Positions 27,291 to 37,780 of a DNA stretch of 64,000 nt are shown piece by piece. The translations under genes were made by a program, and so were the position numbers. Each line of letters starts with the position of its first letter. Within the stretch, counting starts at the first letter, position 1. This DNA comes from Rhizobium bangladeshense (GTDB lineage: Bacteria; Pseudomonadota; Alphaproteobacteria; Rhizobiales; Rhizobiaceae), in NCBI RefSeq assembly GCF_001662075.1, contig NZ_LYPL01000007.1:244445-308444 (forward strand), read 5' to 3'. The notes beneath the pieces were generated by a model. That model was not told the origin of the DNA. It saw nothing but the letters and a program-made list of their open reading frames with translations, and did not search any database.

Positions 27291-28481
27291 TTGGGAACGG
27301 ACCTGCATGCGCCTTTGGGGCGCAACCGCAAAACCGCCAGCCGGCGTCCTGGCGTGCTTCGCCTCGGCCGCATTGCTGCCAGTCTGTGCCTTTTCGCGAT
27401 AGGCGGCTTTTCTCTCTATACCGCCTTTCGCGGCGACGGGCTGGAGCGTGCCAAACCGCCGGCGGCCGAACAGGCCGCAACCCAAGCTTCCGGCAAGCCG
27501 CCGACGACCGCTGCCGGCCAGGCGGCGGACGGAATGCCCCGCGCCGATCCGCGTTCGGGCGCCAATGTCGAACAGATGATCACCGGCGATGGCTCCGTCG
27601 TCACCAAATACAGTCCCCGCCCGCGCGACGGCAGCGGACCGGTTCTGGTCGATGCGATGCAGATCGGCCAAGATCCGCGCATGGCAGCCCAACCCAATGA
27701 AGCGTTGCTCGAAGACACCGCCTTTGGCAGGCTGCCGATCGTCGGCCCAGACGGTCGGCGGCCGATGGATCAATATGCCCGCCCCTCATCCGGCGCACGC
27801 GGCGTGCGCATTGCCATTGTCGTCAGCGGCCTCGGCCTCAGCCAGACGGGGACGCAACGCGCCATCGCCGAATTGCCGGAGGAGATCACCCTTGCCTTTG
27901 CCGCAAGCGGCAACAGCCTGCAGCGCTGGATGCAGGAAGCCCGCCGCGGCGGCCACGAGATTCTTCTGCAGGTCCCGCTCGAGCCATTTGATTATCCGGC
28001 CAATGATCCCGGTCCGGAGACCCTGCTGACCTCGAAGCCGGTGGCTCGCAACATCGAGAACCTGCACAAGGCGATGGGCGAAATCACCAATTACACCGGC
28101 ATCATGAACTATCTCGGCGGCCGTTTCCTCTCCGACCCGGCCGCCATGGAACCGGTCATGCGCGATATCGGCAAACGCGGTCTGCTGTTCCTCGACGACG
28201 GCACGTCGGCGCAGTCGAAAACGGCGACGGTCGCCAAGGGCACCGAACTGCCCTATGCCTTTGCCGACCTGCAGCTCGACGGCCAGCTCGATATCGACGC
28301 CATCCTGAAGAAGCTCGACGAGCTCGAACGCATCGCCCGCAAGAACGGCCAGGCGATCGGCATCGCCTCTGCTTTCGATGAAAGTATCGACGCGGTCGCC
28401 AAATGGAGCGAGGAAGCGTCCATGCGCGGCATCGAGATCGTCGGCGTCGCGGCGCTTTCCAACGACCCGAGAAGCCCCTGA
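27291..28481 (+). CDS. Divergent polysaccharide deacetylase family protein (DUF610/YibQ)
   Basis: About 396 residues. One membrane anchor (about 30-50) is followed by a Pro/Ala-rich linker and a divergent polysaccharide deacetylase domain (PF04748) from about 165: RIAIVVSGLGLSQTGTQRAI, VPLEPFDYPANDPGPETLLT, NYLGGRFLSDPAAM and FLDDGTSAQ. The start is probably TTG 27291 (MGTDLHAPLG); no ATG fits. In E. coli yibQ also follows envC, so the envC-ctpA-yibQ grouping is kept here. The biochemical role in the envelope is unknown. Confidence 0.85.
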   Translation: MGTDLHAPLGRNRKTASRRPGVLRLGRIAASLCLFAIGGFSLYTAFRGDGLERAKPPAAEQAATQASGKPPTTAAGQAADGMPRADPRSGANVEQMITGDGSVVTKYSPRPRDGSGPVLVDAMQIGQDPRMAAQPNEALLEDTAFGRLPIVGPDGRRPMDQYARPSSGARGVRIAIVVSGLGLSQTGTQRAIAELPEEITLAFAASGNSLQRWMQEARRGGHEILLQVPLEPFDYPANDPGPETLLTSKPVARNIENLHKAMGEITNYTGIMNYLGGRFLSDPAAMEPVMRDIGKRGLLFLDDGTSAQSKTATVAKGTELPYAFADLQLDGQLDIDAILKKLDELERIARKNGQAIGIASAFDESIDAVAKWSEEASMRGIEIVGVAALSNDPRSP

Positions 28482-28505
28482 GATAATTCCTGAACGGAGA
28501 AGAAG

Positions 28506-29039
28506 ATGAGCCAGGCGACCGTGAAAGCCGAGGATCTGCCCTACCGTCCCTGCGTCGGCGTCATGATCCTGAACCGCGATGGCCTGGTCTGGGCCGGGCG
28601 ACGAATCCCCGACGGCAATTCCGAATATGACGGCTCGCCGCAGCTGTGGCAGATGCCCCAGGGTGGCATCGACAAGGGCGAGGATCCCTTGGACGCCGCC
28701 TATCGTGAGCTCTATGAGGAAACCGGGATCAGAACGGTGACCCTGCTTGCCGAGGCGAGCAACTGGATCAACTATGATCTGCCGCCGGCGCTGATCGGAA
28801 TCGGATTGAAAGGAAAGTTCCGCGGCCAGACACAGCGCTGGTTCGCCTTCCGCTTCGAGGGCGACGAAAGCGAGATCGCCATCAACCCGCCGCCGGGCGG
28901 TCATGATCCGGAATTCGATGCCTGGGAATGGAAGCCGATGCAGGAGCTGCCCGGCCTGATCGTCCCCTTCAAGCGCGCCGTCTATGACCAGGTGATCGCC
29001 GAGTTCCGGCATCTGGCAGCGCTGCAGGCCGAAGACTGA
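28506..29039 (+). CDS. rppH: RNA pyrophosphohydrolase (Nudix)
   Basis: A 177-residue Nudix enzyme. It removes pyrophosphate from 5' triphosphate RNA to start mRNA decay. It opens with [19 protein letters not shown] and has the intact Nudix box from GGIDKGEDP to [10 protein letters not shown] (about 55-77), preceded by LWQMPQGG. The RppH-type [13 protein letters not shown] segment supports this rather than another Nudix. RBS GGAGAAGAAG precedes the ATG. It follows the deacetylase gene by 24 bp. Confidence 0.94.
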   Translation: MSQATVKAEDLPYRPCVGVMILNRDGLVWAGRRIPDGNSEYDGSPQLWQMPQGGIDKGEDPLDAAYRELYEETGIRTVTLLAEASNWINYDLPPALIGIGLKGKFRGQTQRWFAFRFEGDESEIAINPPPGGHDPEFDAWEWKPMQELPGLIVPFKRAVYDQVIAEFRHLAALQAED

Positions 29040-29111
29040 GCCCTATTTGCAGCTGGCAGGTGTGAAATTGAGGATGCCGATCGCGCGGAGCGGCCGGCAT
29101 TCCCATCCGAT

Positions 29112-29597
29112 TTATTCGGCTTCGTTGGCGGAATCGGCGTTGAGCTGGCCGTATTTGCTCTCGCCGATTTTCTCGAGCAGATCGATCTGCGTTTCGAGGA
29201 AGTCGATATGGCCTTCCTCATCCGCCAGCAATTCTTCGAAGAGTTTCATGGAAACGTAGTCGCCGGCCTCGTGACAGATATCGCGCGACTTCTTGTAGGC
29301 CGTGCGGGCGTCATATTCGCCGGCAAGATCGGCCTCCAGCACTTCCTTGACGTTCTGGCCGATGCGCAGGGGCGCCAAAGTCTGAAGATTGGGATGGCCT
29401 TCGAGGAAGATGATGCGCGCGACAAGCCTGTCGGCATGGTGCATTTCTTCGATGGATTCGGCCCGCTCCTTCTTGGCGAGCTTGGTGTAGCCCCAGTCCT
29501 CGAGAAGTCGATAATGAACCCAATATTGATTAACCGCCCCGAGCTCGAGGAACAGTGCCTCGTTAAGCCGCTCGATGACCTTTTTGTCGCCTTTCAA
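29112..29597 (-). CDS. bfr: Bacterioferritin
   Basis: A 161-residue, heme-containing iron-storage ferritin. Ferroxidase ligands are visible (E in [15 protein letters not shown], ExxH in [11 protein letters not shown] in [19 protein letters not shown]) and the heme methionine is in EEMHHADR. The start is TTG at 29597: RBS AGGAGAG sits 6 bases before it, and the length then equals that of typical Bfr. The start lies inside the upstream bfd gene (35 bp overlap), so the ferredoxin that mobilises its iron is co-expressed. Confidence 0.95.
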   Translation of the reverse strand: MKGDKKVIERLNEALFLELGAVNQYWVHYRLLEDWGYTKLAKKERAESIEEMHHADRLVARIIFLEGHPNLQTLAPLRIGQNVKEVLEADLAGEYDARTAYKKSRDICHEAGDYVSMKLFEELLADEEGHIDFLETQIDLLEKIGESKYGQLNADSANEAE

Positions 29598-29892
29598 TGT
29601 CCGCTCTCCTGTTTTCCTCATGGAACTGTTTCAAGCGTGACATGAAATCAAATATTTCGGTCTCCGTCGAGTGGCGACGGGCGTGATATTCCTCGGTCGT
29701 CTGGATAATGATATCGACCACATTGGGGAAGCAGCCGCAGCAACGGCCGCGTTTTTCCATGGCGTGGTAGACCTTCGCAGGCACGATAAGCTGCCAACAG
29801 TCTTCGTCGAGAAGGTCGGTGATAACCTCCCGGATTTCCTTGTCGGTTATATAATTGCAGCTGCAGACAAGCACGTCTTCATTTCCAAACAT
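29563..29892 (-). CDS. bfd: Bacterioferritin-associated ferredoxin (Bfd-like)
   Basis: A 109-residue [2Fe-2S] protein. The cluster cysteines are in [16 protein letters not shown] near 9-11 and [12 protein letters not shown] near 50-54, the Bfd/BFD-like pattern. A 45-residue basic C-terminal tail goes beyond E. coli Bfd (64 residues). It reduces bacterioferritin iron for release. Iron control (Irr or RirA) is likely from family knowledge, but no convincing ICE or IRO box was found upstream; a TTGACA lies at 29933-29938 on this strand without a good partner -10. Confidence 0.88.
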   Translation of the reverse strand: MFGNEDVLVCSCNYITDKEIREVITDLLDEDCWQLIVPAKVYHAMEKRGRCCGCFPNVVDIIIQTTEEYHARRHSTETEIFDFMSRLKQFHEENRRADIERRQKGHRAA

Positions 29893-30081
29893 GACACTGA
29901 CTATCGTGTTTTCTGCTAAAGAAGATGGTGGCTGTCAAGAAAAAATTCGAGTCCGGCGCTATCGGGCAGCAGCGATGGGCAGCGCTTGTTGCAAATTATC
30001 TAAATCATGGGGGCGATGCCGGGCGGTAACCCCGCACACAATGAAGGCATGTCCGGATGATTCCGACCGGCGCGACGCACA

Positions 30082-33000
30082 TCAATGAAAATTCCGCCCG
30101 CGCGGCATGAGTTCGGCGGTTTCCGCCACGCCCGCATGGCGGCCTGCGGCCAGCGCCCGTTTTTCCAATTCCGCCCCCTTCCGCGCGTCGGCGATCTGCC
30201 GCTGGTCGCCTCCCGGTCTCAGCACCTCATCCGACCGCTCGCAGGCGCCGAAACGGCGAGCCTCGCGTTGCAGGATGCCGAGCGCCGGTGTCATGTCCTC
30301 GATATGCTCGACGACCGTATGGATCACGCCGCTATGGCTTTGCAGCCTGCCGCGGATTTTTACGAGCCGAGCCCCCATGACGATCGCCCGGTATTTGTCG
30401 AATATCTTGTTCCAGACGATCGCATTGGCGACCCCGGTCTCGTCCTCTAGCGTCATGAAGATCACGCCCTTGGCCGAACCCGGCCGCTGGCGCACGAGCA
30501 CCAGACCGGCGATCGTCACCCTCTTTCCGTTCGGCACCGTCAGAAGATCGACATTGCGGGTGATGCCGATCTTCCGGAACTCCTCGCGCAGGAAGGAGAC
30601 CGGATGCGCTTTCAGCGACAGGGAGAGATAACGATAGTCTTCGATCACCTGCTCTCCCGGCAGCATATCCGGCAGCACCGCCGCGGGCTCTGGCTGAAGG
30701 TCGACATGACGGACCTGTTCGAAAAGGGGCAGTTCCTCGGCTGCACTCTTCACATCCAGTGCCCGCACAGCCCAAAGCGCTTCGCGCCGTGATAGATGGA
30801 TGGATTGGAACGCATCCGCATCCGCCAGCCGCTCGATGATCGATTTCTGCAGGCCGGACCGCAGCCAGAGATCACGCACCGTACTGTATCCTTGACCGCG
30901 ATTGTCGACGAGCCGTTTCATATCGTCCGACGAGAGACCCTTGATCTGCCGGAAACCGAGCCGCACCGCATGCCGGGTCTTGATGATCCCGCGCATCTCG
31001 CCATGCCGGAAATCGACGGCCTTCCGGTCGAAGGCAGCCTCTTCCAGGGTACAATCCCAGTCCGATTCATTGATGTCGACCGGCAGGATCTTTACTCCAT
31101 GCTCGCGCGCATCCCGCACCAGCTGGGCCGGCGCATAAAACCCCATCGGCTGGGAATTCAGCATCGCCGCGCAGAAGACATCGGGATAATAGGCCTTGAG
31201 CCATGAAGAGGCATAAACCAGCAGCGCGAAGGAAGCAGCATGGCTTTCCGGAAAGCCGTACTCACCGAAACCTTTGATCTGATTGAAGCATTGTTTTGCG
31301 AACTCGGGATCGTAATCCTTTGAGACCATTCCCTCGATGAAGCGCTTCTCGAAATCGCCGATCGTACCGGTTCGCTTGAATGTCGCCATCGCCCTGCGAA
31401 GCTTGTCGGCCTCTGCCGGCCTGAAGCCCGCAGCGGTGATCGCGATCTGCATCGCCTGCTCCTGAAACAGGGGCACGCCGAGGGTTCTTTCGAGGACTGC
31501 TTCCAGCTCCTTGCTCGGATATTCGATCGGGATGTTCCTGGCGCGCTGTTCTCGGCGTTTCAGATAGGGATGAACCATATCGCCCTGGATCGGCCCCGGC
31601 CGGACAATCGCCACCTCGATGACGAGGTCGTAGAATATCTTCGGCTTCAGGCGCGGCAGCATGCTCATCTGTGCCCGGCTTTCGATCTGGAAGACGCCAA
31701 GCGTATCGGCCCGGCCCATCATCTCATAGACCGATTTGCCCTCTTCCCCATGCTCCCTGTTGCCGAGGTCTGCGAGCGTCTTCTTGACATGATAATGTAG
31801 TTCAAGCAGCGAAAAGGCCTTCCGCAGGCAGGTCAGCATGCCGAGCGCCAGCACATCCACTTTGAGGATCTTGACGTTGTCGAGATCGTCCTTGTCCCAT
31901 TCGATCATGTAGCGATCCGGCATCGCCGTCTTCATGATCGGCACGACCTCGTCGAGCCGGTCCCCTGTGATGACGAAGCCGCCGACATGCTGGGTGAGGT
32001 GGCGCGGGAAACCGAGAAGCTCGGAGGCATATTGCAGCACATTCCGGGTCACTGGATCCTTGACGTCGAGACCGGCCGCCTTGGCATCCCTCTCGGAAAG
32101 ATTGTCCTCCGACCAACCCCAGACGAGGCTGCTGATCGCCGACTGAACATCCTCCGACAGGCCGAAGGCCTTGGCGACCTCGCGGCCAGCCGAACGGGTG
32201 CGGTAGGTGGTCACTCCCGCCGTCAGCCCGGCATGTTCGATGCCATATCGTCCGTAGATGAACTGGATGACTTCCTCACGCCGGTCATGCTCGAAATCGA
32301 CGTCGATATCCGGCGGTTCGTCCCGGTCCATCGAAATGAAACGGTCGAAGAGCAGCGTGCTCTTTTGAGGGTCAACTTCCGTTATTTCGAGACAATAACA
32401 GATGACCGAATTTGCCGCCGATCCGCGCCCCTGGCACAAGACCTTGAGGTCATAACGGGCGTGTTGGATGATCCTGTGAACAGTCAGGAAGTAGGAGGCG
32501 TAGTTCTTATCACCGATGAGTTTCAGTTCATAATCGATCTGCTTTGCCACCTTGGGCGGCACACCCTCGGGATAGCGCTTGACTGCTCCCGCTCTCGTCA
32601 GCCTTTCGAGGCTCTCCTGCGGCGTTTCGCCGGGATCGTTTTCAGGCGGATAATTATGCTCCAGTTCCTTCAGTGAAAAGGTCAGCTTGTCGAAAAAGAC
32701 CCGGGCATTCTCGATCGCACCAGGATAGTCCCGGAAGATCCGGACCATTTCACGTGAATCCTTGAGGTAACGCTCGGCATTCGGCGCCAGCAGGAATCCG
32801 GCTTGCGATATCTGGACATGCTCCCGGATCGCGATCACGACATCTGAAAGCGGCCGGCGTTCAGGATGGTGGTAAAGGGGCTGGTTGGTGGCAATCAACG
32901 GCACGCGATTTCGGGCGGCAAGCATGGCAAGCACAGCAAAGACCTGCCTGTCGCGACCGTCATAGGCCGGCGACAACGCCATAAAAAAAGCCTTGCGGAA

Positions 33001-33531
33001 CCGTCTGCGAAGCCGCTCCAGATAATCTTCCAGCGTCGACTGGCCCTTATGATGATCGACAAGGGTACGATCCGGAACGAGGGCAAGCATCATCTCGTCT
33101 CCCCATTCCATGAGCTCCGCTTCCGTTAGGATGCAGGTTCCCTTGACCGCTTCCTCCTTCAGATTGCCGGCGCTGAGAAGCCGGCAGAGATTTGCCCAAC
33201 CGCGGCGGTTTCTGGGATAGGCGAGAATGTCGGGCGTATCATCGGAGAAGACGAGACGGGCACCCGGCTGAACCCTGACCGGATCGAGGATTTCCTCGCC
33301 TTCCTTCGCCTGAAAATCCGTCTCATGTCTGTTCTTGTATTCCTCCTCGATCTGCAACGCCTGCGCATGCGCCCTGACCACGCCGGCAACCGAATTCCTG
33401 TCCGCAATCCCGAGGCCGCCGAGCCGGAGATGGGCGGCCTGTACGACCATCTCCTCGGGGCCGGAGGCGCCTTCGAGAAACGAGAAATTTGTCCTCGCGC
33501 CAATCTCGAAGAATGCACGTTCGGCCTTCAT
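30082..33531 (-). CDS. dnaE2: Error-prone DNA polymerase DnaE2
   Basis: A 1149-residue C-family polymerase of the ImuC/DnaE2 group. The PHP domain starts with [17 protein letters not shown], in which His of the metal site (usually YxELHxxSxFSFL) is replaced by Ala-Arg, as expected in DnaE2. Polymerase acidic residues are in [18 protein letters not shown]-terminal OB fold is present ([25 protein letters not shown]). It performs damage-induced mutagenic synthesis with ImuA/ImuB. Its start overlaps the imuB stop by ATGA. Expression should follow the SOS box at 35954. Confidence 0.95.
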   Translation of the reverse strand: MKAERAFFEIGARTNFSFLEGASGPEEMVVQAAHLRLGGLGIADRNSVAGVVRAHAQALQIEEEYKNRHETDFQAKEGEEILDPVRVQPGARLVFSDDTPDILAYPRNRRGWANLCRLLSAGNLKEEAVKGTCILTEAELMEWGDEMMLALVPDRTLVDHHKGQSTLEDYLERLRRRFRKAFFMALSPAYDGRDRQVFAVLAMLAARNRVPLIATNQPLYHHPERRPLSDVVIAIREHVQISQAGFLLAPNAERYLKDSREMVRIFRDYPGAIENARVFFDKLTFSLKELEHNYPPENDPGETPQESLERLTRAGAVKRYPEGVPPKVAKQIDYELKLIGDKNYASYFLTVHRIIQHARYDLKVLCQGRGSAANSVICYCLEITEVDPQKSTLLFDRFISMDRDEPPDIDVDFEHDRREEVIQFIYGRYGIEHAGLTAGVTTYRTRSAGREVAKAFGLSEDVQSAISSLVWGWSEDNLSERDAKAAGLDVKDPVTRNVLQYASELLGFPRHLTQHVGGFVITGDRLDEVVPIMKTAMPDRYMIEWDKDDLDNVKILKVDVLALGMLTCLRKAFSLLELHYHVKKTLADLGNREHGEEGKSVYEMMGRADTLGVFQIESRAQMSMLPRLKPKIFYDLVIEVAIVRPGPIQGDMVHPYLKRREQRARNIPIEYPSKELEAVLERTLGVPLFQEQAMQIAITAAGFRPAEADKLRRAMATFKRTGTIGDFEKRFIEGMVSKDYDPEFAKQCFNQIKGFGEYGFPESHAASFALLVYASSWLKAYYPDVFCAAMLNSQPMGFYAPAQLVRDAREHGVKILPVDINESDWDCTLEEAAFDRKAVDFRHGEMRGIIKTRHAVRLGFRQIKGLSSDDMKRLVDNRGQGYSTVRDLWLRSGLQKSIIERLADADAFQSIHLSRREALWAVRALDVKSAAEELPLFEQVRHVDLQPEPAAVLPDMLPGEQVIEDYRYLSLSLKAHPVSFLREEFRKIGITRNVDLLTVPNGKRVTIAGLVLVRQRPGSAKGVIFMTLEDETGVANAIVWNKIFDKYRAIVMGARLVKIRGRLQSHSGVIHTVVEHIEDMTPALGILQREARRFGACERSDEVLRPGGDQRQIADARKGAELEKRALAAGRHAGVAETAELMPRGRNFH

Positions 33532-35141
33532 GCGAATACCCCGTGCATGAACCAGCGAGGGTCGAGCTCCTGACCATAGAAACCTCGACGATAGATCCAG
33601 AAGCGATGTCCGGCCTCATCCTCGATACGGAAATAATCGCGCGCCTCAGCGTCGCTTCCGTCGATCCACCACTCCATGGCAATCCGCTCCGGACCTTCGC
33701 TTTTTGCCACTTGATGCTGCATGCGCCGCCAGCGGAAGATCTGCGGCGGGCCATCGGGCACTTCGGCGAGTACGGTCTCGACAGGCTCCGGCGTTGCAAA
33801 AAGCCGCAACGGACGCTCTTCGCGGAAAGGGAGAGAACCGCTCTGTTCCGCCTTCCCCCGTCTTGAAAGCTTATCCATCGTCGGAACTGCGATGACGGCG
33901 CGTTCCGGCACATGGCTCTCACGGAGTTGGAAGCTTTGCAGGCAATCCGCACCCAGCCGGGCGGAGACACGGTCGACGAAAGCCGAAAGGGAGATTTCTC
34001 CCTGACGATCACCCTCGAAATCAGCTTGCGCTTCGTTGAAGGGATCATGCTGCAACACATTCAGCCGCACGATCTCGAAACCATAGCCGGCATCGAGATC
34101 GTCATAGACCGCCTGCAGTCGTTCGGAAAAAAGCCCGGCGATAAATTTCGGTTCGCGAAGCGGTTGCGAAGCGCCGACGGAAATACGGAAGACCCTGCCG
34201 TCGACGCGGAATAGAACCAATTCGAACACTCGCCCGCCGGCGCCTCGTGCCTCCAGCGACGGCTGCAGCGACACGGCGACTTGCCTGGTGACGGCAAGGA
34301 TCTGTTCCTCCGTTCCGATGGGCTCGATCAGGCGGCTTTCGGCCGAAAGGCTGGCGACAGGGCGACGGGGCGAAACCGGTTCTTCTTCATGCCCTAGCGT
34401 CTGGTCGAGACGCAGCAGCAATTCCGGCCCGAACCGGCGGGTCAGCGGCGCCCGCGGCGCATTGATGACGTCGCCGATATATTTCAGGCCGAGCTTCTTC
34501 AACGCATCGACGGTTTGCGCTTGCAGCCGCAAGGCTGCAATCGGCAAAGACATCAGCACACGCTCCGTCTCCTCATCCCCGATCACGCCGCTTTGCCCGA
34601 AACGCGACACGGCCCAGGAAAGGCCCGGCGACGATGAGATCGCGCCGCGCGCATCGATCCCCATATGAAAGAGCCGCGACAGAACATCCTTGAGAAGCGC
34701 CTTCTCACCGCCGAAAAGATGCGTGCAGCCGGTAATGTCGAGAAACAGACCGTCCTTGCCGTCGAACGCCACCAAAGGCGTATAGCGGTCGCACCAGTCG
34801 GCAATTGCCTCCAGCAGCCGGCGGTCGGCGGCCGGATCCTCTTCCACCACCTCGAGCGTCGGATACATGGCGCGCGCCTCGGCAACGCCCTGCTCATTTT
34901 TGAGCCCCAGCCGCTCGGCCAATTCGTCCAGTGCCGTCAGCCGCATGGCATTGTTGAGCTTGGCCGAACAGACGATGGGCGGCGCCTCAGGACGCTCTTT
35001 CGAACGCCAGGAGGGCCCCCATCGCCTGCGGGCGATACGGTCGGTTGGCAGATGCGGGAAGCTGAGCGCCAGAATGCGCTGACTGTTCGCCTGGAGGACG
35101 AATGAGGTTTGGCTCGGTGACAGGGAAAAATTCGCGTTCAT
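33528..35141 (-). CDS. imuB: ImuB, Y-family polymerase-like mutagenesis protein
   Basis: A 537-residue Y-family homologue that lacks catalytic polymerase residues and bridges DnaE2 to the sliding clamp. The N-terminus [34 protein letters not shown] and [11 protein letters not shown] are typical ImuB features. The catalytic DxD is absent at the N-terminus. A candidate clamp-binding motif is not obvious. The C-terminus has the [18 protein letters not shown] signature. The start at 35141 places the first 155 bp inside imuA; even the conserved N-terminal segment lies within that overlap, so the overlap is real. Confidence 0.92.
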   Translation of the reverse strand: MNANFSLSPSQTSFVLQANSQRILALSFPHLPTDRIARRRWGPSWRSKERPEAPPIVCSAKLNNAMRLTALDELAERLGLKNEQGVAEARAMYPTLEVVEEDPAADRRLLEAIADWCDRYTPLVAFDGKDGLFLDITGCTHLFGGEKALLKDVLSRLFHMGIDARGAISSSPGLSWAVSRFGQSGVIGDEETERVLMSLPIAALRLQAQTVDALKKLGLKYIGDVINAPRAPLTRRFGPELLLRLDQTLGHEEEPVSPRRPVASLSAESRLIEPIGTEEQILAVTRQVAVSLQPSLEARGAGGRVFELVLFRVDGRVFRISVGASQPLREPKFIAGLFSERLQAVYDDLDAGYGFEIVRLNVLQHDPFNEAQADFEGDRQGEISLSAFVDRVSARLGADCLQSFQLRESHVPERAVIAVPTMDKLSRRGKAEQSGSLPFREERPLRLFATPEPVETVLAEVPDGPPQIFRWRRMQHQVAKSEGPERIAMEWWIDGSDAEARDYFRIEDEAGHRFWIYRRGFYGQELDPRWFMHGVFA

Positions 35142-35940
35142 GGGGGCTCCACTCCAGGAGAAAGGAGAGCGGGGCCGGATTGCGGCTCTTCTCCAGCGTG
35201 AGACGGAAAATCGGATTGCCGATGCTGCCGGAAAGCTTCGATCCGTCCGGCAACGGCCGCAGACCAGACGGTCCCGGTTCGACATGCAGGCGCAAGGCCG
35301 CACTGCTGGCCTCCTCCGCCCCTGCCTGCCGCACGAGAAAGAGCGGACGGCGGGCAGCATGCGCCCTGAGACTGAGCCTGCGGCTTTCGGTCAGGCCGAA
35401 ATGGACAGGATTGCCCCGCACTTCGAGGATGACGGCCGAGAAAGCAGCGCTTTCCACTGCCGCCTCCGCCAGCCAGAGCGCTTCGTCCAGCTTGCGCGGC
35501 GCGGCATGGAGAAATCGCTCAGGGCTCAACCCGAAATCCCGAAGCCCGGGAGCATAGGGACGGCCGGCCTCCAGCGTACCGACTGCATCGCCGATCCAGA
35601 GCAACGGCATGAGCCTGCCGGCATCCGATTCCTGTTTCTGCAGCCGCGCGGCAACAGCCATCGCCAGTCCGCTTGCCGCGCCGGCGTCGCGAGACAGCGC
35701 GGAACGGAATTCGGTAATCGCATCGAGGGGCAGGCCGCCCTCCAGCGCCCGATCGAGAAGCTCCACCCCGAACGGCAGGGATGGCAGAATGCGCTCCTGG
35801 CGCGTCTTGCGTCCTTCCGCCAAAGCTTCCCGCTCCGCGGCCGCAAATGCCGGCGCGGGCTTTCCTTCCAGTCTGGCAATGGTTTCGCGGAGCGCAAAAA
35901 GCCGCTCGCGCGCCAGGGCGTTCTGCGCCATGGCGTTCAC
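34987..35940 (-). CDS. imuA: ImuA, RecA-like mutagenesis protein
   Basis: A 317-residue protein of the ImuA (SulA/RecA-like) group. It shows LPFGVELLDRALEGGLPLDAITEF, which fits the family, and LLWIGDAV as the Walker-B-like strand; a canonical Walker A is missing, as is usual. It works with ImuB and DnaE2 in translesion synthesis. It is the first gene of imuA-imuB-dnaE2, 14 bp downstream of a perfect SOS box, and overlaps imuB by 155 bp. Confidence 0.92.
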   Translation of the reverse strand: MNAMAQNALARERLFALRETIARLEGKPAPAFAAAEREALAEGRKTRQERILPSLPFGVELLDRALEGGLPLDAITEFRSALSRDAGAASGLAMAVAARLQKQESDAGRLMPLLWIGDAVGTLEAGRPYAPGLRDFGLSPERFLHAAPRKLDEALWLAEAAVESAAFSAVILEVRGNPVHFGLTESRRLSLRAHAARRPLFLVRQAGAEEASSAALRLHVEPGPSGLRPLPDGSKLSGSIGNPIFRLTLEKSRNPAPLSFLLEWSPHEREFFPVTEPNLIRPPGEQSAHSGAQLPASANRPYRPQAMGALLAFERAS

Positions 35941-35953
35941 TCCGATCCGTCTT

Positions 35954-35968
35954 GTTCCTGTTATGTTC
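35954..35968 (-). promoter_or_regulatory. LexA (SOS) box of the imuA-imuB-dnaE2 operon
   Basis: On the minus strand the site reads GAACATAACAGGAAC, which exactly fits the alphaproteobacterial LexA direct repeat GAAC-N7-GAAC. It lies 14-28 bp upstream of the imuA start, where LexA would block transcription until DNA damage. Confidence 0.9.
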
Positions 35969-36094
35969 TTATAGATTCCAGAGGACTAATGAAGAGTCAA
36001 CATTCATTTTCTATGAATTTATTCCTGCCTTTGATTCCGCACTCGAAAATCGGCAATAAAGGTTCTATATGGGCCCGCAAAGGAAGGAATATTC

Positions 36095-36532
36095 ATGGCC
36101 CGCATAGACCAGAGCGATGATTGGCGGGACCGCCATGCGCCGACGATCAGCACCTTCGAGTCGCTGGCCATGGAGGCCTACAGCCATCTGCCGGATGAGT
36201 TCCGTCAGCTGACGACCAATCTCACGATCGAGATCGAGGATTTCCCCGATGACGACGTTTTCGAGGACATGGCGCTGGAAACGCCTTTCGATCTGCTCGG
36301 CCTTTTCGAGGGCAGAGGCATTTCCGAACGTTTTACCGTGGAAACCGGCGAGATGCCGAACCGCATCCGCCTCTACCGGCGCCCCATCCTCGATTATTGG
36401 GCCGAGAATGACGAAACGCTCGGCGATATCATCACCCATGTCCTGATCCACGAGATCGGCCACCATTTCGGGCTGAGCGACGATGATATGGAGCGGATCG
36501 AGGCCAGCGCCGAAGAAGCCGCGGAGCGTTAG
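36095..36532 (+). CDS. Metallopeptidase family protein (zincin-like, PF06262)
   Basis: A 145-residue protein with an HExxH zinc motif at 119-123 (LIHEIGHHFGLSDDDM), the C-terminal pattern of the small minimal zincin family. The middle includes GISERF and PNRIRLYRRPIL. Members are cytosolic, small and of unknown substrate. RBS AAGGAAGG precedes the ATG. It is divergent from the imuA operon, 127 bp past the SOS box. No membrane segments or signal. Confidence 0.85.
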   Translation: MARIDQSDDWRDRHAPTISTFESLAMEAYSHLPDEFRQLTTNLTIEIEDFPDDDVFEDMALETPFDLLGLFEGRGISERFTVETGEMPNRIRLYRRPILDYWAENDETLGDIITHVLIHEIGHHFGLSDDDMERIEASAEEAAER

Positions 36533-36555
36533 GCTTCTATCGTGGAATTAAGTCC

Positions 36556-36762
36556 TTACTGCTCGGAGAGCTTCATTTCCGGATCGTAATCCTTGCCTTC
36601 GACGATCTTGACGACGGCTTGGCCGCACTGCATCGCGCCGGTTGCGGCATTGAAGGCATAGGTCGGCGAACCCTCCAGCGACCAGCCCTTGTTGAGGGCG
36701 GCAGTGACCTTGTGGCAGAAGGACGCGTCGTCGGGACCGGTTAGGAAGCGGTAGAGTTTCAT
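36556..36762 (-). CDS. DUF1737 small protein
   Basis: A 68-residue protein beginning MKLYRFLTGPDDASFCHKVT and containing LNKGWSLEGSPTYAFNA, the DUF1737 pattern (PF08410). Function unknown. Its start codon overlaps the stop of the CitE-like gene (TGATG arrangement), so the two are coupled. It is soluble and has no transmembrane part. Confidence 0.8.
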   Translation of the reverse strand: MKLYRFLTGPDDASFCHKVTAALNKGWSLEGSPTYAFNAATGAMQCGQAVVKIVEGKDYDPEMKLSEQ

Positions 36763-37670
36763 CAGGCGGGCTTTCTTGCAGACATAAGGCGAGCTTTATG
36801 AACCAGAGCCTCGGCCTGGACAAGATGCAGCCGTTCGATCATCCGTCCGTTGGCATTGATGACGTTGAGGCCCCTGGCGTCAGGATCGGCAAAAGCTGAT
36901 ATGACCGCCTCGGCTTCCGCAATCTCCTCCGCACTTGGTCCGAAATGCCGGTTGGCGGGCTCGATCTGCGAGGGATGGATCAGCATCTTGCCGGCAAAAC
37001 CCATGGCGCGGCCCTGACTGCATTCGGCGTCGAAGCCTTCGGCATCCTTAAAATCGTTGAAGACGCTGTCGATCGCATCGAGCCCATAGGCCCTGACCGC
37101 AAGGACGACCTGCATCAGCCACGGCACGAGATAGCTCCGTCCCGGTTGGGGAAGCACGCCAGTTTCCTTGCGCAGGTCATTAAGCCCGACGACGAGGCAA
37201 TCGAGCCTTGCACCCGGCGTGCGGCCGGCTCCGGCGATCGCTCCGACATTCAGCACACCGCGCGGTGTCTCGATCATCGCCCAGATGCGCAGCGCCTCCG
37301 GCGCCTCCGCATCGGCAAGCAGATCGCTGATATCAGTGACATCGCCAGGCTCGTCCACCTTCGGCAGGAGAACGGCGTCGGGCAAAAGCGCCTTGACCAG
37401 ATCGAAGTCAGCTGCTCCGAATTCGGATGACAAAGAATTGATGCGGATGATCCTTTCCTTATCCGCAAGCGGCGGGCCGGCAAAAAAGGCGCGCAGATTT
37501 TCCCGCGCCTGCCCCTTCTTTTCGGGCGCGACGGAATCCTCCAGGTCGAAAATAACCGCATCGCAATCAAGGGAATGGCTCTTTTCAAGCGCCCGGAGAT
37601 TGATGGCGGGCACGCTCAGCACCGAGCGGCGCAGATGCAGGGAACGGAGAGGTATAGTTCGGCTCATCAC
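36762..37670 (-). CDS. CitE-like HpcH/HpaI family CoA-ester lyase
   Basis: A 302-residue TIM-barrel protein of the citrate-lyase-beta/malyl-CoA-lyase family. Motifs are RSVLSVPAINLRALEKS, CDAVIFDLEDSVAP (metal Glu/Asp), RINSLSSEFG (Arg for CoA thioester/carboxylate), AMIETPRGVLN (metal Glu) and GFAGKMLIHPSQIEP. Stand-alone CitE-like enzymes cleave citramalyl-CoA or malyl-CoA-type esters; there are no citrate lyase alpha/gamma subunits here. It is coupled to a DUF1737 gene. The exact substrate is undetermined. An ATG one codon downstream is an alternative start. Confidence 0.85.
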   Translation of the reverse strand: MMSRTIPLRSLHLRRSVLSVPAINLRALEKSHSLDCDAVIFDLEDSVAPEKKGQARENLRAFFAGPPLADKERIIRINSLSSEFGAADFDLVKALLPDAVLLPKVDEPGDVTDISDLLADAEAPEALRIWAMIETPRGVLNVGAIAGAGRTPGARLDCLVVGLNDLRKETGVLPQPGRSYLVPWLMQVVLAVRAYGLDAIDSVFNDFKDAEGFDAECSQGRAMGFAGKMLIHPSQIEPANRHFGPSAEEIAEAEAVISAFADPDARGLNVINANGRMIERLHLVQAEALVHKARLMSARKPA

Positions 37671-37780
37671 TCATTAGTGCCAAGCTTCACAAAGCCCGGC
37701 AAGACAACAAAAAGCCATGCTTGCCTTGCAGAGAGAAAAAAGAAGAACCACATTCCTTTCTGTAGAAAGGTATCAAACCG

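Noticed and set aside
25699..27480. A 593-residue minus-strand open frame
   Set aside because: Antisense to envC and ctpA; Arg/Gly/Asp-rich shadow without motifs.
29893..30081. Search for an iron-responsive (Irr ICE or RirA IRO) box before bfd
   Set aside because: A partial TTTCT/AAGAA inverted pair at about 29910-29924 is too weak to name as a regulatory site.
32746..32761. A third CACGTG palindrome in dnaE2
   Set aside because: CATTTCACGTGAATCC has four mismatches to parS and lies inside coding sequence, so chance is likely.
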